From: Mycocentrospora acerina
Taxonomy: Eukaryota > Ascomycota > Dothideomycetes > Pleosporales
Assembly: GCA_022701365.1 (NCBI GenBank)
Contig: JAKUHH010000396.1
Location: 558,001 to 622,000 of the forward strand
DNA: 64,000 nucleotides
Direction of reading: 5' to 3'
In this document: positions 53,433-64,000 of the stretch, one piece after another
Numbering within the stretch: the stretch's first letter is position 1
Layout of the letters: every line of letters starts with the position of its first letter
Program-made: the position numbers and the translations under genes
The notes under the pieces: generated by a model
What the model saw: the letters and a program-made list of their open reading frames with translations, nothing else
The model's database searches: none
Told to the model about the DNA's origin: nothing

Positions 53433-55975
53433 ATGGACAATGACATCAACTCTGCTTGGAAGCAACGTTCGGCACCCACAATGCCGCCATCCGACACCGC
53501 ACGTGCTGCTGACAAGGGCAATACTCATAGAAGGCGCAAGTATGTGTCCAAGGCATGCGATTCATGCCGCCAACGGCGAGTCAAGGTACATTTTCACATT
53601 TGCTTTTCCTTTGGGGTAACGTCTGTAATCGTCTTGTATGAAACAATTAGGTCAACTTCATTGACGTAAATTTTATTTCAGTGTGATGGGAAACAACCAT
53701 TCTGTTCGCCTTGTCTCGATCGATCCCTTCATTGCCGATACAGTAGAGACGACGACGGACGTAGGCCCGCTTCCAAGTCATATGTTCAGCTGCTACGAGG
53801 TCGAATAGAGGTTCTGGAATCAATTTTGGCTTCAAACTCGATCGATGTTGATGCTGCTATAACTCAGATTTCCAAAGAACGTGCTTCATCCCGAGAACAT
53901 GAAGCCAATGGTACAAATGTAGCCTCGTCTGATTTTCAGCACTTATGCGCCGCTTTCGAAGGCGCTCTTTCCCTTGATGAGTCCGTAAACTATGACCAAG
54001 ATGGCGAGGCTCGCTACTTTGGACCAACAAGTGGTCGCCTGATATTTCAACAAAGTAAGTATAGGCTTAACTTAATTATGATATTGAACGACTCGTAGAC
54101 TGCCATCATCATGTTTAATAACTTTCGATTAGAACGAGACGATTTTGAGATCACACAAGTGATCTCACATGACGCATACTCTACAGAAGGGCTATTATCA
54201 AACTCGCAGTCTCAAGTCAACGACATGACATTCGAAATTGAAACAAGCAATGACGTTTACCAAGTACTCCATGCTGAGCTCGTAGGTTTGTACTTTACAT
54301 GGCAAAATCCCTGGACTCCGATTGTCGATGAAGTATTGTTTCGAGAGAGCCAACAGAGTCATGGTCGCTACTATTGTCCACTACTGCTCAATTGTATCAT
54401 GGCAGTTGGGTCTCGATTCTCAGATAATACCATTGTAAGATCCGACCCAAGCGATCCAAATACGGCAGGCGTATCGTACCTTGAAAAGGCAGAAGCTCTA
54501 TTGCAACTTGATTTGAAACAGCCGAATCTTACTACGGTGCAAGCCTTGTCTCTCATGGTTATTGCATATTGCGTACGTATCCTTTTTGTAGACTTTTCTG
54601 ACTGCAATCACACATTCATGATGGTAACTTGGCTGACTAAATCCAAGAGTATCGGTGCAGATGCAGCTGCATGGCTCCATCAAGGTATGGCAGTGAGGGT
54701 TGCTCTTGATCTAGGTCTTAATCTCGATGTGACTTTGCTATCAGGATCGAACTTGGTTCCTTCTAAAGAGGTAGAACTAAGACGTCAGATTTATTGGACT
54801 TTATACTGTGATGACAAACTTCACTCAATGTACACAGGCAGAGTTTGCTCCATGTTGGTACAGTTTTCCGTGCTCAAAATTCACAATACCAGTTCTACAC
54901 TGACGCCTACAGAATATACAAGGCTCCGTCGAGCTTCCGTATGTGACTGAGTCATATGAAAACTCTTATGAAGTCAATACCCGAGCACGCCAAATTTCGA
55001 CAGCACTTCGCTCTCTCGTTAGTGAAAGCCAAATTGCTGAGAAGATCAATCTTGGATTGTATGTATGGCTGCTGAAGTTAAATTTGTTAATGTTTAGCTA
55101 AAAAAAAAGCTAGGTACGCTCCTCAACCAAGGTATCTGGGAAGCCAAAGGGAACAATTCTTCGAAAACACTCTCCTTGAGCTCAGAAACTGGCTATATGA
55201 CCTTCCTGATGATCTGAGGCTCGAAAATGCTGGCAAGACAAGCATATCACCACAAGTATACGTGCTTCATATGACTTATTACACAACCTTGATACTCCTT
55301 GGAAGTGGGTTGCTAATTGGAAAAAGAGAATTGACACAAATAGAAAATCTTGAAAAAGACTCACTAGCGATGAAGGCTAATTTAGCATGTTACGATGGAG
55401 CTAGGAACATCAGCTTGGTTGCGAAAAGGTATCGAGTAACATTCGGCAGCTTTCGCAGAAGTCCACTTTCTGCAACGCACTGCCTACTTTCAGCGGCTCT
55501 TGTACTTATACGGATTGCCAGCACGAAAAATGAGATTTCAGATCGCGATAACGTAATTGAGGCTGTCGGTATTTGTCTCAATTCTCTTAAGGAACTCTCT
55601 GTCTCCTGGAGCCCAGCCCAACGTATGCGTCATAATCTTGGATCACTGATGACGTTGAAGCTAGGAGATCTTCCTGAGTCGATAGTGCCGGATATTAGCA
55701 AAGAAGAACTAAGGCTCAATCAGAGGAAAGGACAAAATCAACCCGCCGTCGATACGAGCCTTGGATCCGATATGAAAGCCAACTTTCTGGCAGAACAAGA
55801 TTCATCAGCCCCGATTCTATTTAGCAATACGCTGTTGTCCCTAGGCACATTCGACAGCTACCCTCAACTCTATGATTACTCTGGGTTTGCTGCAAATGTC
55901 GCAGACGCTACCATGCTAGATTTGTCGCTCTGGAGCAGCCTTGATTTGGATTTTGGCACCGAGCCGCCTATATAA
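53433..55975 (+). CDS. Zn2Cys6 transcription factor with fungal_trans domain
   Basis: Six exons, 53433-53585, 53682-54054, 54133-54572, 54648-54857, 54913-55058 and 55114-55975, 727 residues with all phases consistent. The zinc cluster ACDSCRQRRVKCDGKQPFCS starts at C42 and is split by intron 1 after VK. A Leu-rich dimerisation helix (SYVQLLRGRIEVLESILAS) follows. The middle homology region has AAAWLHQGMAVRVALDLGLN and RRQIYWTLYCDDKLHSMYTG, and the C-terminus is Ser/Asp-rich. Intron 2 must use the downstream acceptor at 54132, because the nearer AG leads to a stop. Likely regulates RidA and the SDR gene. Confidence 0.88.
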
Positions 55976-56203
55976 CGAAACGCTGCTCGTTTTCGGTTGT
56001 TATTAACGAAGCCAATACAATGTGGAATCGTTTCACCATGTTTCTCATGACGATGTAACCCGAGACTTCGCACTTGGTCAAGACGCTAACGCTTTTCGGG
56101 CTGTCAGCAACTTGCATAAATCGGAGATAAATGTATAACCACGTCATTTTTTCTTGCAAGATTCTTCACAGTACATAATCGGCCTTCTCTATAAGAACAT
56201 TGG
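55976..56203. other. Short intergenic region, regulator to SDR
   Basis: 228 bp between same-direction genes; nothing distinctive. Confidence 0.4.
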
Positions 56204-57510
56204 ATGTTTAATACAAAATTGACAGATATCCAGTTCGCAGTCTTACTTTCCACACTTATCAAAATGCCAGGTTCTACACCAGAGGCTCCAATTACTTGTG
56301 ATATTGACTTTGACCCCATCAATGTTGCGGGGAAGACAGTAATTGTAACAGGAGGTAATCTAACGAGTGCTGATATTGCGTTTTGCAATTTTAAAATGCA
56401 TCGTCTTTTTTGTTGTCTTTATTCTAACATGACGATGATAGGCGCCAATGGACTCGGAGAAGCCTATGTTCGAGCACTCTACGCTGCAAAGTATGTTTGA
56501 ATGAGAACGAGAGAAAGCAATTAGCAAAGCATAATTCAATATGTAGGGCCAATGTTGTTATTGGAGATGCAAACCAAGAAGATGGCGAAAAGCTCGCGTC
56601 AGAATTGATAGGGTAAGCAGATTAAAGAAATACCTTAACAGGCTTGACTGATATCATAGTAGCACTGAATTTTTCATTTGCGATGTAACCATTTGGGATG
56701 ACCAACTGAAACTGTTCCAAAAGGCAGAAGCAAAATTCGGCAAGATCCATTATGTCGTTGCTAATGCCGGTATTGCGAGTGATGATGATGTTTTCTCATT
56801 TGATGGTCGGTTTCCTATGATTCCTTTGCCACTTCAAGTATATTGACACATCAGCAGGTCCAGATTCAACACCGACAGAACCGATATTAAAAATCATAGA
56901 TGTCAATATGCGAGGGGTTTTATATACAGCCAAACTTGCCATGCACTACTTTATCAAAATCAATGGAATAGCTCCATCACCCGATCAGGTAGACACTTGT
57001 CTTATCTTAATCGGTTCTGGGGCCGCGTTTCTTGACTGTCCTCGTGGGCCCCAGTACTCGGGCTCAAAGTGGGGCATTCGCGGCATTATGCATTCCCTAA
57101 GAAGGACAACACATTTCTACAGCAGTAGAGTGAATATATTATCGCCTTGGTAAGTTACTGTGAAAACTATGCCAGCTATCTATCCTAATCTTAAACCGTC
57201 CAGGTACGTTCGCACAAAGATTCTCACGAGAGAGAGCTTCAATCATGTTGAAGACTGCGGTGTGCAAATGGCATCAACAGAAGATGCGGGTCAGGCCCTC
57301 TTACGTCTGCTGGGTGACGCCAACATTAATGGCAGGTCATTATTCATAGCCCCTCGGAAATGGTCACCGAGAGGTTACGTCGATCTTAATCTTGATGAGT
57401 ACCCAGGAAATGACTTTTTAGAAGAGATTCAAGCGGATCAGCTTTGTTCAGCTCCTATCCATTTGGGATTATTTCTTGAAAAAGGGTCGAAATCCACAAG
57501 GCAAAGGTAA
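56204..57510 (+). CDS. Short-chain dehydrogenase/reductase
   Basis: Six exons, 56204-56354, 56442-56490, 56547-56612, 56660-56805, 56858-57149 and 57204-57510, giving 336 residues, or 316 from the ATG at 56264. Cofactor motif TGGANGLG (split by intron 1), NAG motif VANAGIA, and catalytic YSGSK in GPQYSGSKWGIRG. The Ser lies in LIGSGAAF, and SPWYVRTKI follows beta-6. An acidic Asp at the end of beta-2 (VVIGDANQ) favours NAD+. The extended C-terminus is like 15-hydroxyprostaglandin dehydrogenase-type fungal SDRs. Substrate unknown. Intron 1 (87 nt) is in frame and stop-free. Confidence 0.9.
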
Positions 57511-60500
57511 ATGTGTCAGAAGCAGATACACAAAAATGAATTGGTGCACTTTTTTTATACCTTAAATTGAAGCTGAGAATTAGAGTTTTTTTTCGTAAAG
57601 TTTCCACAACTGACACAAGATTCGTGCCATCACCCTATTTTCCCCTGAGAACTTGGGTTCCGTTCTACTCGAGAACTCCTACCGCAGTTGCAACAGCTTA
57701 GATGCATATCCAGTATTTCGATATGGAAGACCTTTGTTGATATTGACTCACAAAATCTTTTTATAGAAGAAAAATGTAGCAGGAAAAGATGGATTCAGGC
57801 GATATACTGTGTGGATTATTAATCGGACGTAGTTGACATACAGAGGGACTTTACACAAACAAAATGGGCTAGGAAATATAGTCATCTATAGCTCCGAATT
57901 AAAGTGCCTAGCATATGGTTGAGCAGCTGCTACGTGTATTGGCCGACGTAATATGACCTGTCGATTTATTTCTTTTCAAGCATGAATTGTACGACTAGTC
58001 TTTGAATAATTGAGTCTCTTACAAGATGTTTCCTCGGTTCAGAGTCTTTCAAGGCTAATTGTCAAGGTAACCGCTCTATCCCACTGTGCCACGCAAGCCC
58101 AAAAGTTACTGTGGTCTTTATTTTGATAGACCACGAGATAGATCAATAAATATCTTCAGGATGAACCAACTTCTGACACTGAACTTTACTCTGATTAGAA
58201 TTCATTACAAAGCGTGGCGTCTGTTAAAGATTTCAACATAACAAGATAAAAATCTTTGAGTGATGTACATACGTTTCATTACACGTGGCGCTATCTTCTT
58301 CTATCGCTCCAGTCTACATTTACCATTGTTAATAGGATAGCCTTGAGTTGCTTACTAGAATTTACATTAATATTACCTTTGCTGTTGAATTTCAAATCAA
58401 TGATAAGAATTTTTTATTTGACTCCAGCTACAGGCAGCACTGAACTTTAGGACCACGTTGTCGAATTTCAATGTGTCGACCCAAAATATGGAGTTATGAT
58501 TGCACATAGTAATTGCTATTTTATGGTTATTTGTAAGATTTCAAATTCTACCTAAGTTCTCATCAATCTAAAACTCAGTTTCGAGACGGGTTGGTGATTG
58601 CGATGGAAAAACTATTTTGTGCTAATATTCTACAGAAAGTAGTACGAGTGGAATCGTAGAAAACTAGGCAATTTAAATCCTAATAACAATATTGGTGAAG
58701 TAGCCTAAAGAGTGTACTTAACCTGGAATCTTTTTCATATAGTTGTTAGCATCCTCCAAACTTCACAAGGTGAAGTAAGCAGAGTCTTAGTATATGATAT
58801 AGGTATAGTCTTGATTAAATATAAACATGTCTTTGTATCCTTAGATAGGATTCTCTCTTATTCTATAGACTAACCTTTCCGTATTTCAGCTCCTCTCATG
58901 TTCGATGAGATGACACTGAGGTCCAGCAATGACCTGGTGCAGCCTACGTGAGGACCTGTAACTTGGGAGTGACTCACAAAAAGCCTCTTCAGGGTATATT
59001 CTTGACAACATTAGGGTCAATATTTCAGTGGCTGGTTCTAAGTTTCATTAAATAGGCTATAGTGACACTAGAAACAATTTCTTTCGGAACAGAACACATT
59101 TATGATAGAAATCTAGAGAAATTCCACCTAAAGTTTGCAATTGTTTAATTGGGCTTAGGTTTAACGTCACATATGCTACATACAAATAGAGACAGGCGAA
59201 AAATTTAGAGATTTGAGGCGTTGTAGAAGGCAGGAGCATGCCTTAAAAAATTTTGGAGGTTCTGCCGCTAAGATTTCGCAAAACACAAAAATTAAGAAAA
59301 TTAATACCTGCAAAACTAGCAAAGGCTACTTCCGACGATTCAAAATTGCAAGCCGCAATCTAGATACTAAGAAGACATAGGAATTTAAAGTTAAATAAGC
59401 TAGTCGAATCGAATTTTTGACTCAGAGAACTGCCTTGTCCAAAAATCAAAGTGAACAAGTAACAGGCGTTTACTTGATAAGTTTGGCGTCGACGATGACT
59501 TCTGAAATTCGAGTTTTGCTTTTATCACTCAGCACTGGTATTTATCCAAGTTTGAAAACATAAGAGCACTAAGTCCTAGCATAGTCTTCTTTTCTAAATC
59601 TTACTGGAAATCAAAGTTTCCAACATTCGATTATTATCTCAAACCTTTATTTCTTAACTATCAGCACTCGTTTTCTAGTCGCAGAGTCATCTAGGTTTAA
59701 TCATTGTATCTATAGATTACATCTTAGTTAAATTAAACCTCCTTGTGATTTTGAGCAGGAGAATTGAACAGAAAACATAAAATCAAAGATTCAATAATTT
59801 CGATGCCGCAATTAAATTGTTTGTATTTTATCGACGAAAGGTGCACTTCGTTGAAAACAAATCCTCAGCTACGCATGCGCGTTAAGATTGCAAAATTATT
59901 CGTTTTTTACTTGAACTTTCTACTTTGTAATTAAACAGCCGTAGGCGATTAATTTGTTTTTGACAGTTTCATTCTGTGTTCCTGGGATTGTTTTCTGTTT
60001 TTGAAGAATTCTTTTTAAATTACAAATTAAGGTTAGACATACGGTAATCATACTATCATTGAATTTTTATAATTGAAAACTGTATTAAATTGATAGAGGA
60101 ATTCTAGATAGTTGGGCTGAAAATTACCTTTGATTTCTAGACACAACGTTCTCCTAGTTACGGTCCGTTTTCGCATGGACCGCCACATTTAGTTTAGCCT
60201 TCGAACAGCCCAATTAGACATGATGTCGGTCCATTAGATTTGACAATGTTACAGAACCCACCTCTGTGCATTAGACTACACTTATCTTTGTAACTACTAT
60301 GTGGATACTAGTCACCAACATCTCACAAGATGTAGAGGCTATCTGATTTAGGTTATCGGGGCGTTTAAATCGAGCGATTGAATTCTTGACTGACATGATG
60401 TTAATGTAGTGATTCGAGATCCGATCACGTTGCAGTGCTATATTGGAAAATAGCTCTTCTCTTCTCCTGACTTTCAGATAAAAGTAAACTATCACAAAGT

Positions 60501-61458
60501 CCCCGGAATATATTTGGGAGAAAAACTTATTCAAGTCAAGTCAGCAGCATTCAAAAGTTTATCTTTCAAGATGTGTTTCGCGGCTGACAATATTAGCAAT
60601 CTTAATTTTTAAGTTAGTTCTGATGTGTATTAAATAGGCAGTTCTTTTACATGAAAGTGAACATGTTAAAGGCTTCCGTTGACTAGACAAGCTTTCATGT
60701 TGAGCCTTTGAACTACAATTTTAGCTTTGTGAAGAGGTGCAGTAGGGATATCAAGTCTTCATCCAATAAATACTTGTATCTGATGCTTAAAAGAATAGAG
60801 TAATAACGTGACTTTGTGTTCTATTAGTGTGGAATAAGAAGTTGCACTACTCTCTTAGGTTTTGTGAGCCTCATGAAAGTTTTTCTTCTGATGTGGGTGA
60901 CTTAAGTTCAGCTTCCTAATCGCTCCTCTGATAACTAGGGTTGAGAATTGTACGTTCCAATAGGTACGTCCTGGTGGTAACGAATAAGAAAAATCTTATC
61001 ATGACATTAGTACCTGGACAGAGGATTATGAATTTACTTCGACCTGTAGGCTAGATTGAACCACCAGAGTAATTATGCTGCGCCTGCGAGCAAGAGCAAA
61101 AATCCTTCTGTACGGCCGTTGTGGGGCTGATTATGGGACTGAGTGTGGGTTCATCATGGATTTTCCTGATCTTTTGTCATCACAGTTCAAAAGTGTTTAG
61201 GTTTACTAGTGCTAAACTGTTCGCATGGATGGACCGAAATAGTTTAGCGTTGAAAAGAACTTGCACAAGTTGGTTGATGACTGTGAAGCTTACGGCACGC
61301 TAGCTTGTGCATGATGACGTAAGTGGATTTGCTAGCCTCACAACTTTCGATCTGAATACTTTTGCAAGGCTTTGCAACAAGTTCAGATGATGGGTGTGAT
61401 TTTCGAATCTGCAGTTCTAGATTTTTCTAAAGCACAATAATTTTCTGCTCTATTAGAT
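57511..61458. other. Second AT-rich gene desert
   Basis: Nearly 4 kb of TA-rich DNA with ORFs no longer than about 90 codons and no domain. It includes one copy of the 118-bp element. It probably consists of mutated repeats separating two regulator-oxidoreductase groups. Confidence 0.65.
58060..58178 (+). mobile_element. 118-bp element with inverted ends, copy 4
   Basis: 119 bp, begins TGTCAAGG and ends TTCTGACA. It shares CACTGTGCCACGCAAGCC and the TTCAGG-x-TGAACCA block with copy 1, in the same orientation. It lies 34 kb from the other three copies. Confidence 0.7.
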
Positions 61459-63080
61459 ATGGTTAACACCGGTAAACCGTCTCAGGGCTGTTTTGCATGC
61501 AAAAAGAAGCGTGTCAAGGTACGCGACATCGTAATCCTCATCCACCTTTCAGATGATTTGTAACCCGTGCCAAGTGTGACATGCAGAGACCTTACTGCCA
61601 ACGATGTGTACTACTTGGACAACTCTGTCCTGGTTATCCTGATTTGTGGACAGTGATACATCGCCGGCAAAACAAATCTGCGGAGAAGCAAGTTCGAGCT
61701 CGCATTGATCGAAGGACTAGAGAAAGGCAAGAAGAGCAAACTGCTACACATTTTCCGCTTTTGCAAAGCGTACATGCCGATCCCGAAGCCTTGAGCTTAA
61801 CCCTATTTTATAGGGATTACACTTTTCAATCTGGAATCTTACTTTTTGATCTTCTCCCAATTCTCCACGCAGATGGCACCATGCCACTTTGTCAAGATGC
61901 CATAAGAGCGGTCGCAATGGCGAGCTTGGCTCGTCAATACTGCCAGCCTGGTCTCTTAGCTGAGGCAACGCGATTTTATGTCAAAGCTATTAATACAGCC
62001 AATGTTGCGATTCAAGATTCGACTCTAGTTAAGGACAGTTCACTTTTAGCTGGGGTGTTTTACTCCGGAATGTTTGAGGTAATCCTCCTTCAAATAATCA
62101 AGTTAAACTTCTACTTAGCAAGCTAACCTAGTCAGACTATTGTTGCTGATCTGACCGCCACTAAACGAAGAGACTCTAATAATACTTGTCATGCCCATCT
62201 CAAGGGAGCAATTGCCCTTCTACAATATCGCGCTCAGTGCCAGCTCTGTACCGAATTAGATAAAGAAGTTTTTTCATTTGTTTATCATTTTACGGTAGGG
62301 TCCCTTGAATTTATTTTGCTCTTAAAGCGAGTGGAAGCTAATGATTTGGTTTAGCTGATGGAGTTGTTCACGCCAAAACCTTTGGCACGCCCTAAGATTT
62401 GGTATGAATTAGAAAGCTTCGCCAACAAATGGAACGTTGGTGTCAAAATTGATATAGTAACTCGTCAAGCAGTCGATTTCATAATTTTAGCACAAGTTTT
62501 GACTTCGTTACCTTACAGTCAAAATGTCGTATCAGAGATATTTCGATCCCTCCAAAGGGGGATTGACGTGGCTGTAGAACTTGAGAATTCATCTATCCAA
62601 GTAGACTTTCTGAACAAAGGCCTTCCTTCCGAGAACTCACAAAGAGCCTTTAACGGATTATTCACATTCTCATGTGAGACAACAAGAAAAATAGCCAAAA
62701 GCTCATACATGGGTATTCGTTTACACCTGCTTGAAATCATCATGGATCTCATCGTTGATCTAGAGATCGGAAATCACATGTCACATGGTCTAATATCTAT
62801 TAAGCACCAGGTCCAGGAGATGATAACAGACACTGTGGACAAAATTGGCGAAGACATTCGCGTTGTGTTCGGATATGATGGCAGAAGCACAATAGAAAAT
62901 CAACCTGGAGTACCATATCGGGGGTTCTGGATGCTCTGGCCTATGAGAGCTATACTCAATTCATCTTCCGCGAGCGCAACGCAGAGATTGTGGGCCCGAA
63001 GTCAATTACAACTTGTCGGGAAAACAACTGGGATTGGACTAGCTACAGCGTTTTCTAAAACTCTAGAAAGACCAAATTGA
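61459..63080 (+). CDS. Zn2Cys6 transcription factor
   Basis: Four exons, 61459-61518, 61575-62078, 62136-62294 and 62355-63080, introns 56-60 nt, 482 residues. The cluster GCFACKKKRVKCDMQRPYCQ starts at C11 and continues RCVLLGQLCPGYPD, with intron 1 in the same place (after VK) as in the regulator at 53433. The middle region (MASLARQYCQPGLLAEATRF, LLAGVFYSGMFE) and the long helical C-terminus fit the shorter fungal_trans_2-like class. All phases agree and there are no stops. It converges on the Old Yellow Enzyme gene at the window edge. Confidence 0.87.
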
Positions 63081-63579
63081 ATTTTGAGCAGACGTTTATA
63101 TAAACTCCAAATTAGTGCTCGAATTTCTTGTTTCTCGCAAAAATTTGACTTCGAATTTAAGTAGAATGAGCATTCTTCATAACACATCTCTAGAAACTAT
63201 CTAAAGCGAAGTATATATGCACAAGTTTTGTGTGAAACAACGAAACTTTAGATTTGATTTTGCTAAATAGGGCAACTGGAATTAGAAAAACCAATTGAAG
63301 TTGTCTCTAAAAAGCTTAACGGGATTGGAAAAAGTACGATCGAAGTTTGCACGTAATAGATCTATGAGATTTGAACGCACGAGTAAGTTCTATCCAGTTG
63401 AGAATATATGCTAGTATTCACAGAATTTAAATTAATCTGACGTTGTTATCATTGGAAATTAATTATTATGAAAGATGCAATAGTTCTTGTTATTTAAGAC
63501 TGTTAGATATATTTCCATTCTATCTAGAATACAAAACGTAAACATCAGGTGATGCTTTTCTTGCAATGCATCAAATTTT
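63081..63579. other. Convergent AT-rich intergenic region
   Basis: 3' flanks of the regulator and the Old Yellow Enzyme gene; nothing recognised. Confidence 0.4.
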
Positions 63580-64000
63580 CTATCGAGTTGTATTGGCAGC
63601 TTCGAATTCTTTGCTGAACGGATAATCGGTGTATCCCTTCTCGCTTTCTAATAGGTAAAAAGTAGTTCTATCATATGGATTGAAATCGATCCCATTTTTG
63701 AGCCTGAATACCAGATCAGGCGTGGAGATGAAATATCGTCCAAAGACAACAACGATATCGCGATCTTTGTATCTTTCATCTAGTAGGCTCTTTGCCGAGC
63801 CAGGTTTGAACCCCCCAGCGATGAGCAAGGGGCTGGCGGTATATGAAGGAATCAGAGAGTCCAAGCTCTCGGAGCCTTCAACATCCGAAGAACCTGAAAT
63901 GCGAGACTCAACAAGATGAATATATGCTAGACCGAATTGGTTAAGCTTCTTTAAGATATCCGAGAACTGCAGGACTGGATCCTTCATTTTCATTCCTTGA
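63580..64000 (-). CDS. Old Yellow Enzyme family flavoprotein, C-terminal part (runs off the window)
   Basis: The last 137-139 codons of an FMN-dependent NAD(P)H oxidoreductase; the frame is open to the window end (QGMKMKDPVLQFSDIL). Visible are the FGLAYIHLVESRI strand, PLLIAGGF with the phosphate-binding glycines, VVFGRYFISTPDLVFRLKNG and YDRTTFY with YTDYPF at the end. These are hallmarks of the C-terminal half of OYE/12-oxophytodienoate reductase. Such enzymes reduce activated C=C bonds and often tailor fungal metabolites such as ergot alkaloids. The 5' half and any start lie outside. Confidence 0.92.
   Translation of the reverse strand, partial: QGMKMKDPVLQFSDILKKLNQFGLAYIHLVESRISGSSDVEGSESLDSLIPSYTASPLLIAGGFKPGSAKSLLDERYKDRDIVVVFGRYFISTPDLVFRLKNGIDFNPYDRTTFYLLESEKGYTDYPFSKEFEAANTTR

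Noticed and set aside
54111..54950. Separate gene starting at the ATG at 54111
   Set aside because: It is exons 3-4 of the Zn2Cys6 regulator. An intron from 54055 to 54132 joins it in frame to the zinc-cluster exon, and the ORF reads through two further introns.

Overview
The window reads as nuclear DNA of a filamentous ascomycete, most likely a dothideomycete of the Pleosporales type. This rests on short GT-AG introns (about 45-100 nt) with CTRAC-type branch sites, several Zn2Cys6 regulators, LysM and other secreted proteins, and gene-rich blocks alternating with AT- and TA-rich stretches that carry no ORF of useful length and look RIP-mutated. All exon structures were built by hand from splice signals and reading phase; no database search or composition count was run.

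Block A (about 2.7-21 kb) is mostly housekeeping: a four-TM glycoprotein, a SnoaL-like protein, beta-carbonic anhydrase, a DUF3253 protein behind a 28-bp repeat, a dysferlin-domain protein, a small membrane-anchored helical protein, Cdt1, a secreted LysM protein, formyltetrahydrofolate deformylase, a tandem-repeat protein in a duplicated locus, a decayed gene, tRNA-Lys(CTT) and a 551-residue secreted protein.

Block B (about 21-26 kb) is an AT-rich desert holding three copies of a 118-bp element with inverted ends. A fourth copy lies near 58.1 kb.

Block C (26.1-37.3 kb) looks like an accessory metabolic cluster: indoleamine 2,3-dioxygenase, a divergent Zn2Cys6 regulator, a class V PLP enzyme, a NodB-type deacetylase and a GMC oxidoreductase, with a decayed C2H2 gene inside. 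The order suggests tryptophan opening by IDO, removal of an acyl or formyl group, PLP chemistry on the amino acid and a flavin oxidation. That pathway is my inference.

Block D (37.3-42.9 kb) holds a decayed hAT transposase, a secreted protein with a duplicated domain and scattered membrane-protein-like fragments.

Block E (42.9-52.3 kb) is housekeeping again: cytoplasmic isoleucyl-tRNA synthetase, a 58-residue twin CX9C protein, an Sfi1-type centrin-binding protein and a small secreted protein.

Block F (52.6-57.5 kb) is a RidA / Zn2Cys6 regulator / short-chain dehydrogenase set. A 4-kb AT-rich desert follows, then a third Zn2Cys6 regulator next to an Old Yellow Enzyme gene cut by the window end. 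Three regulator-plus-oxidoreductase groups separated by AT-rich DNA make 26-64 kb accessory-type territory, interrupted by one conserved block.
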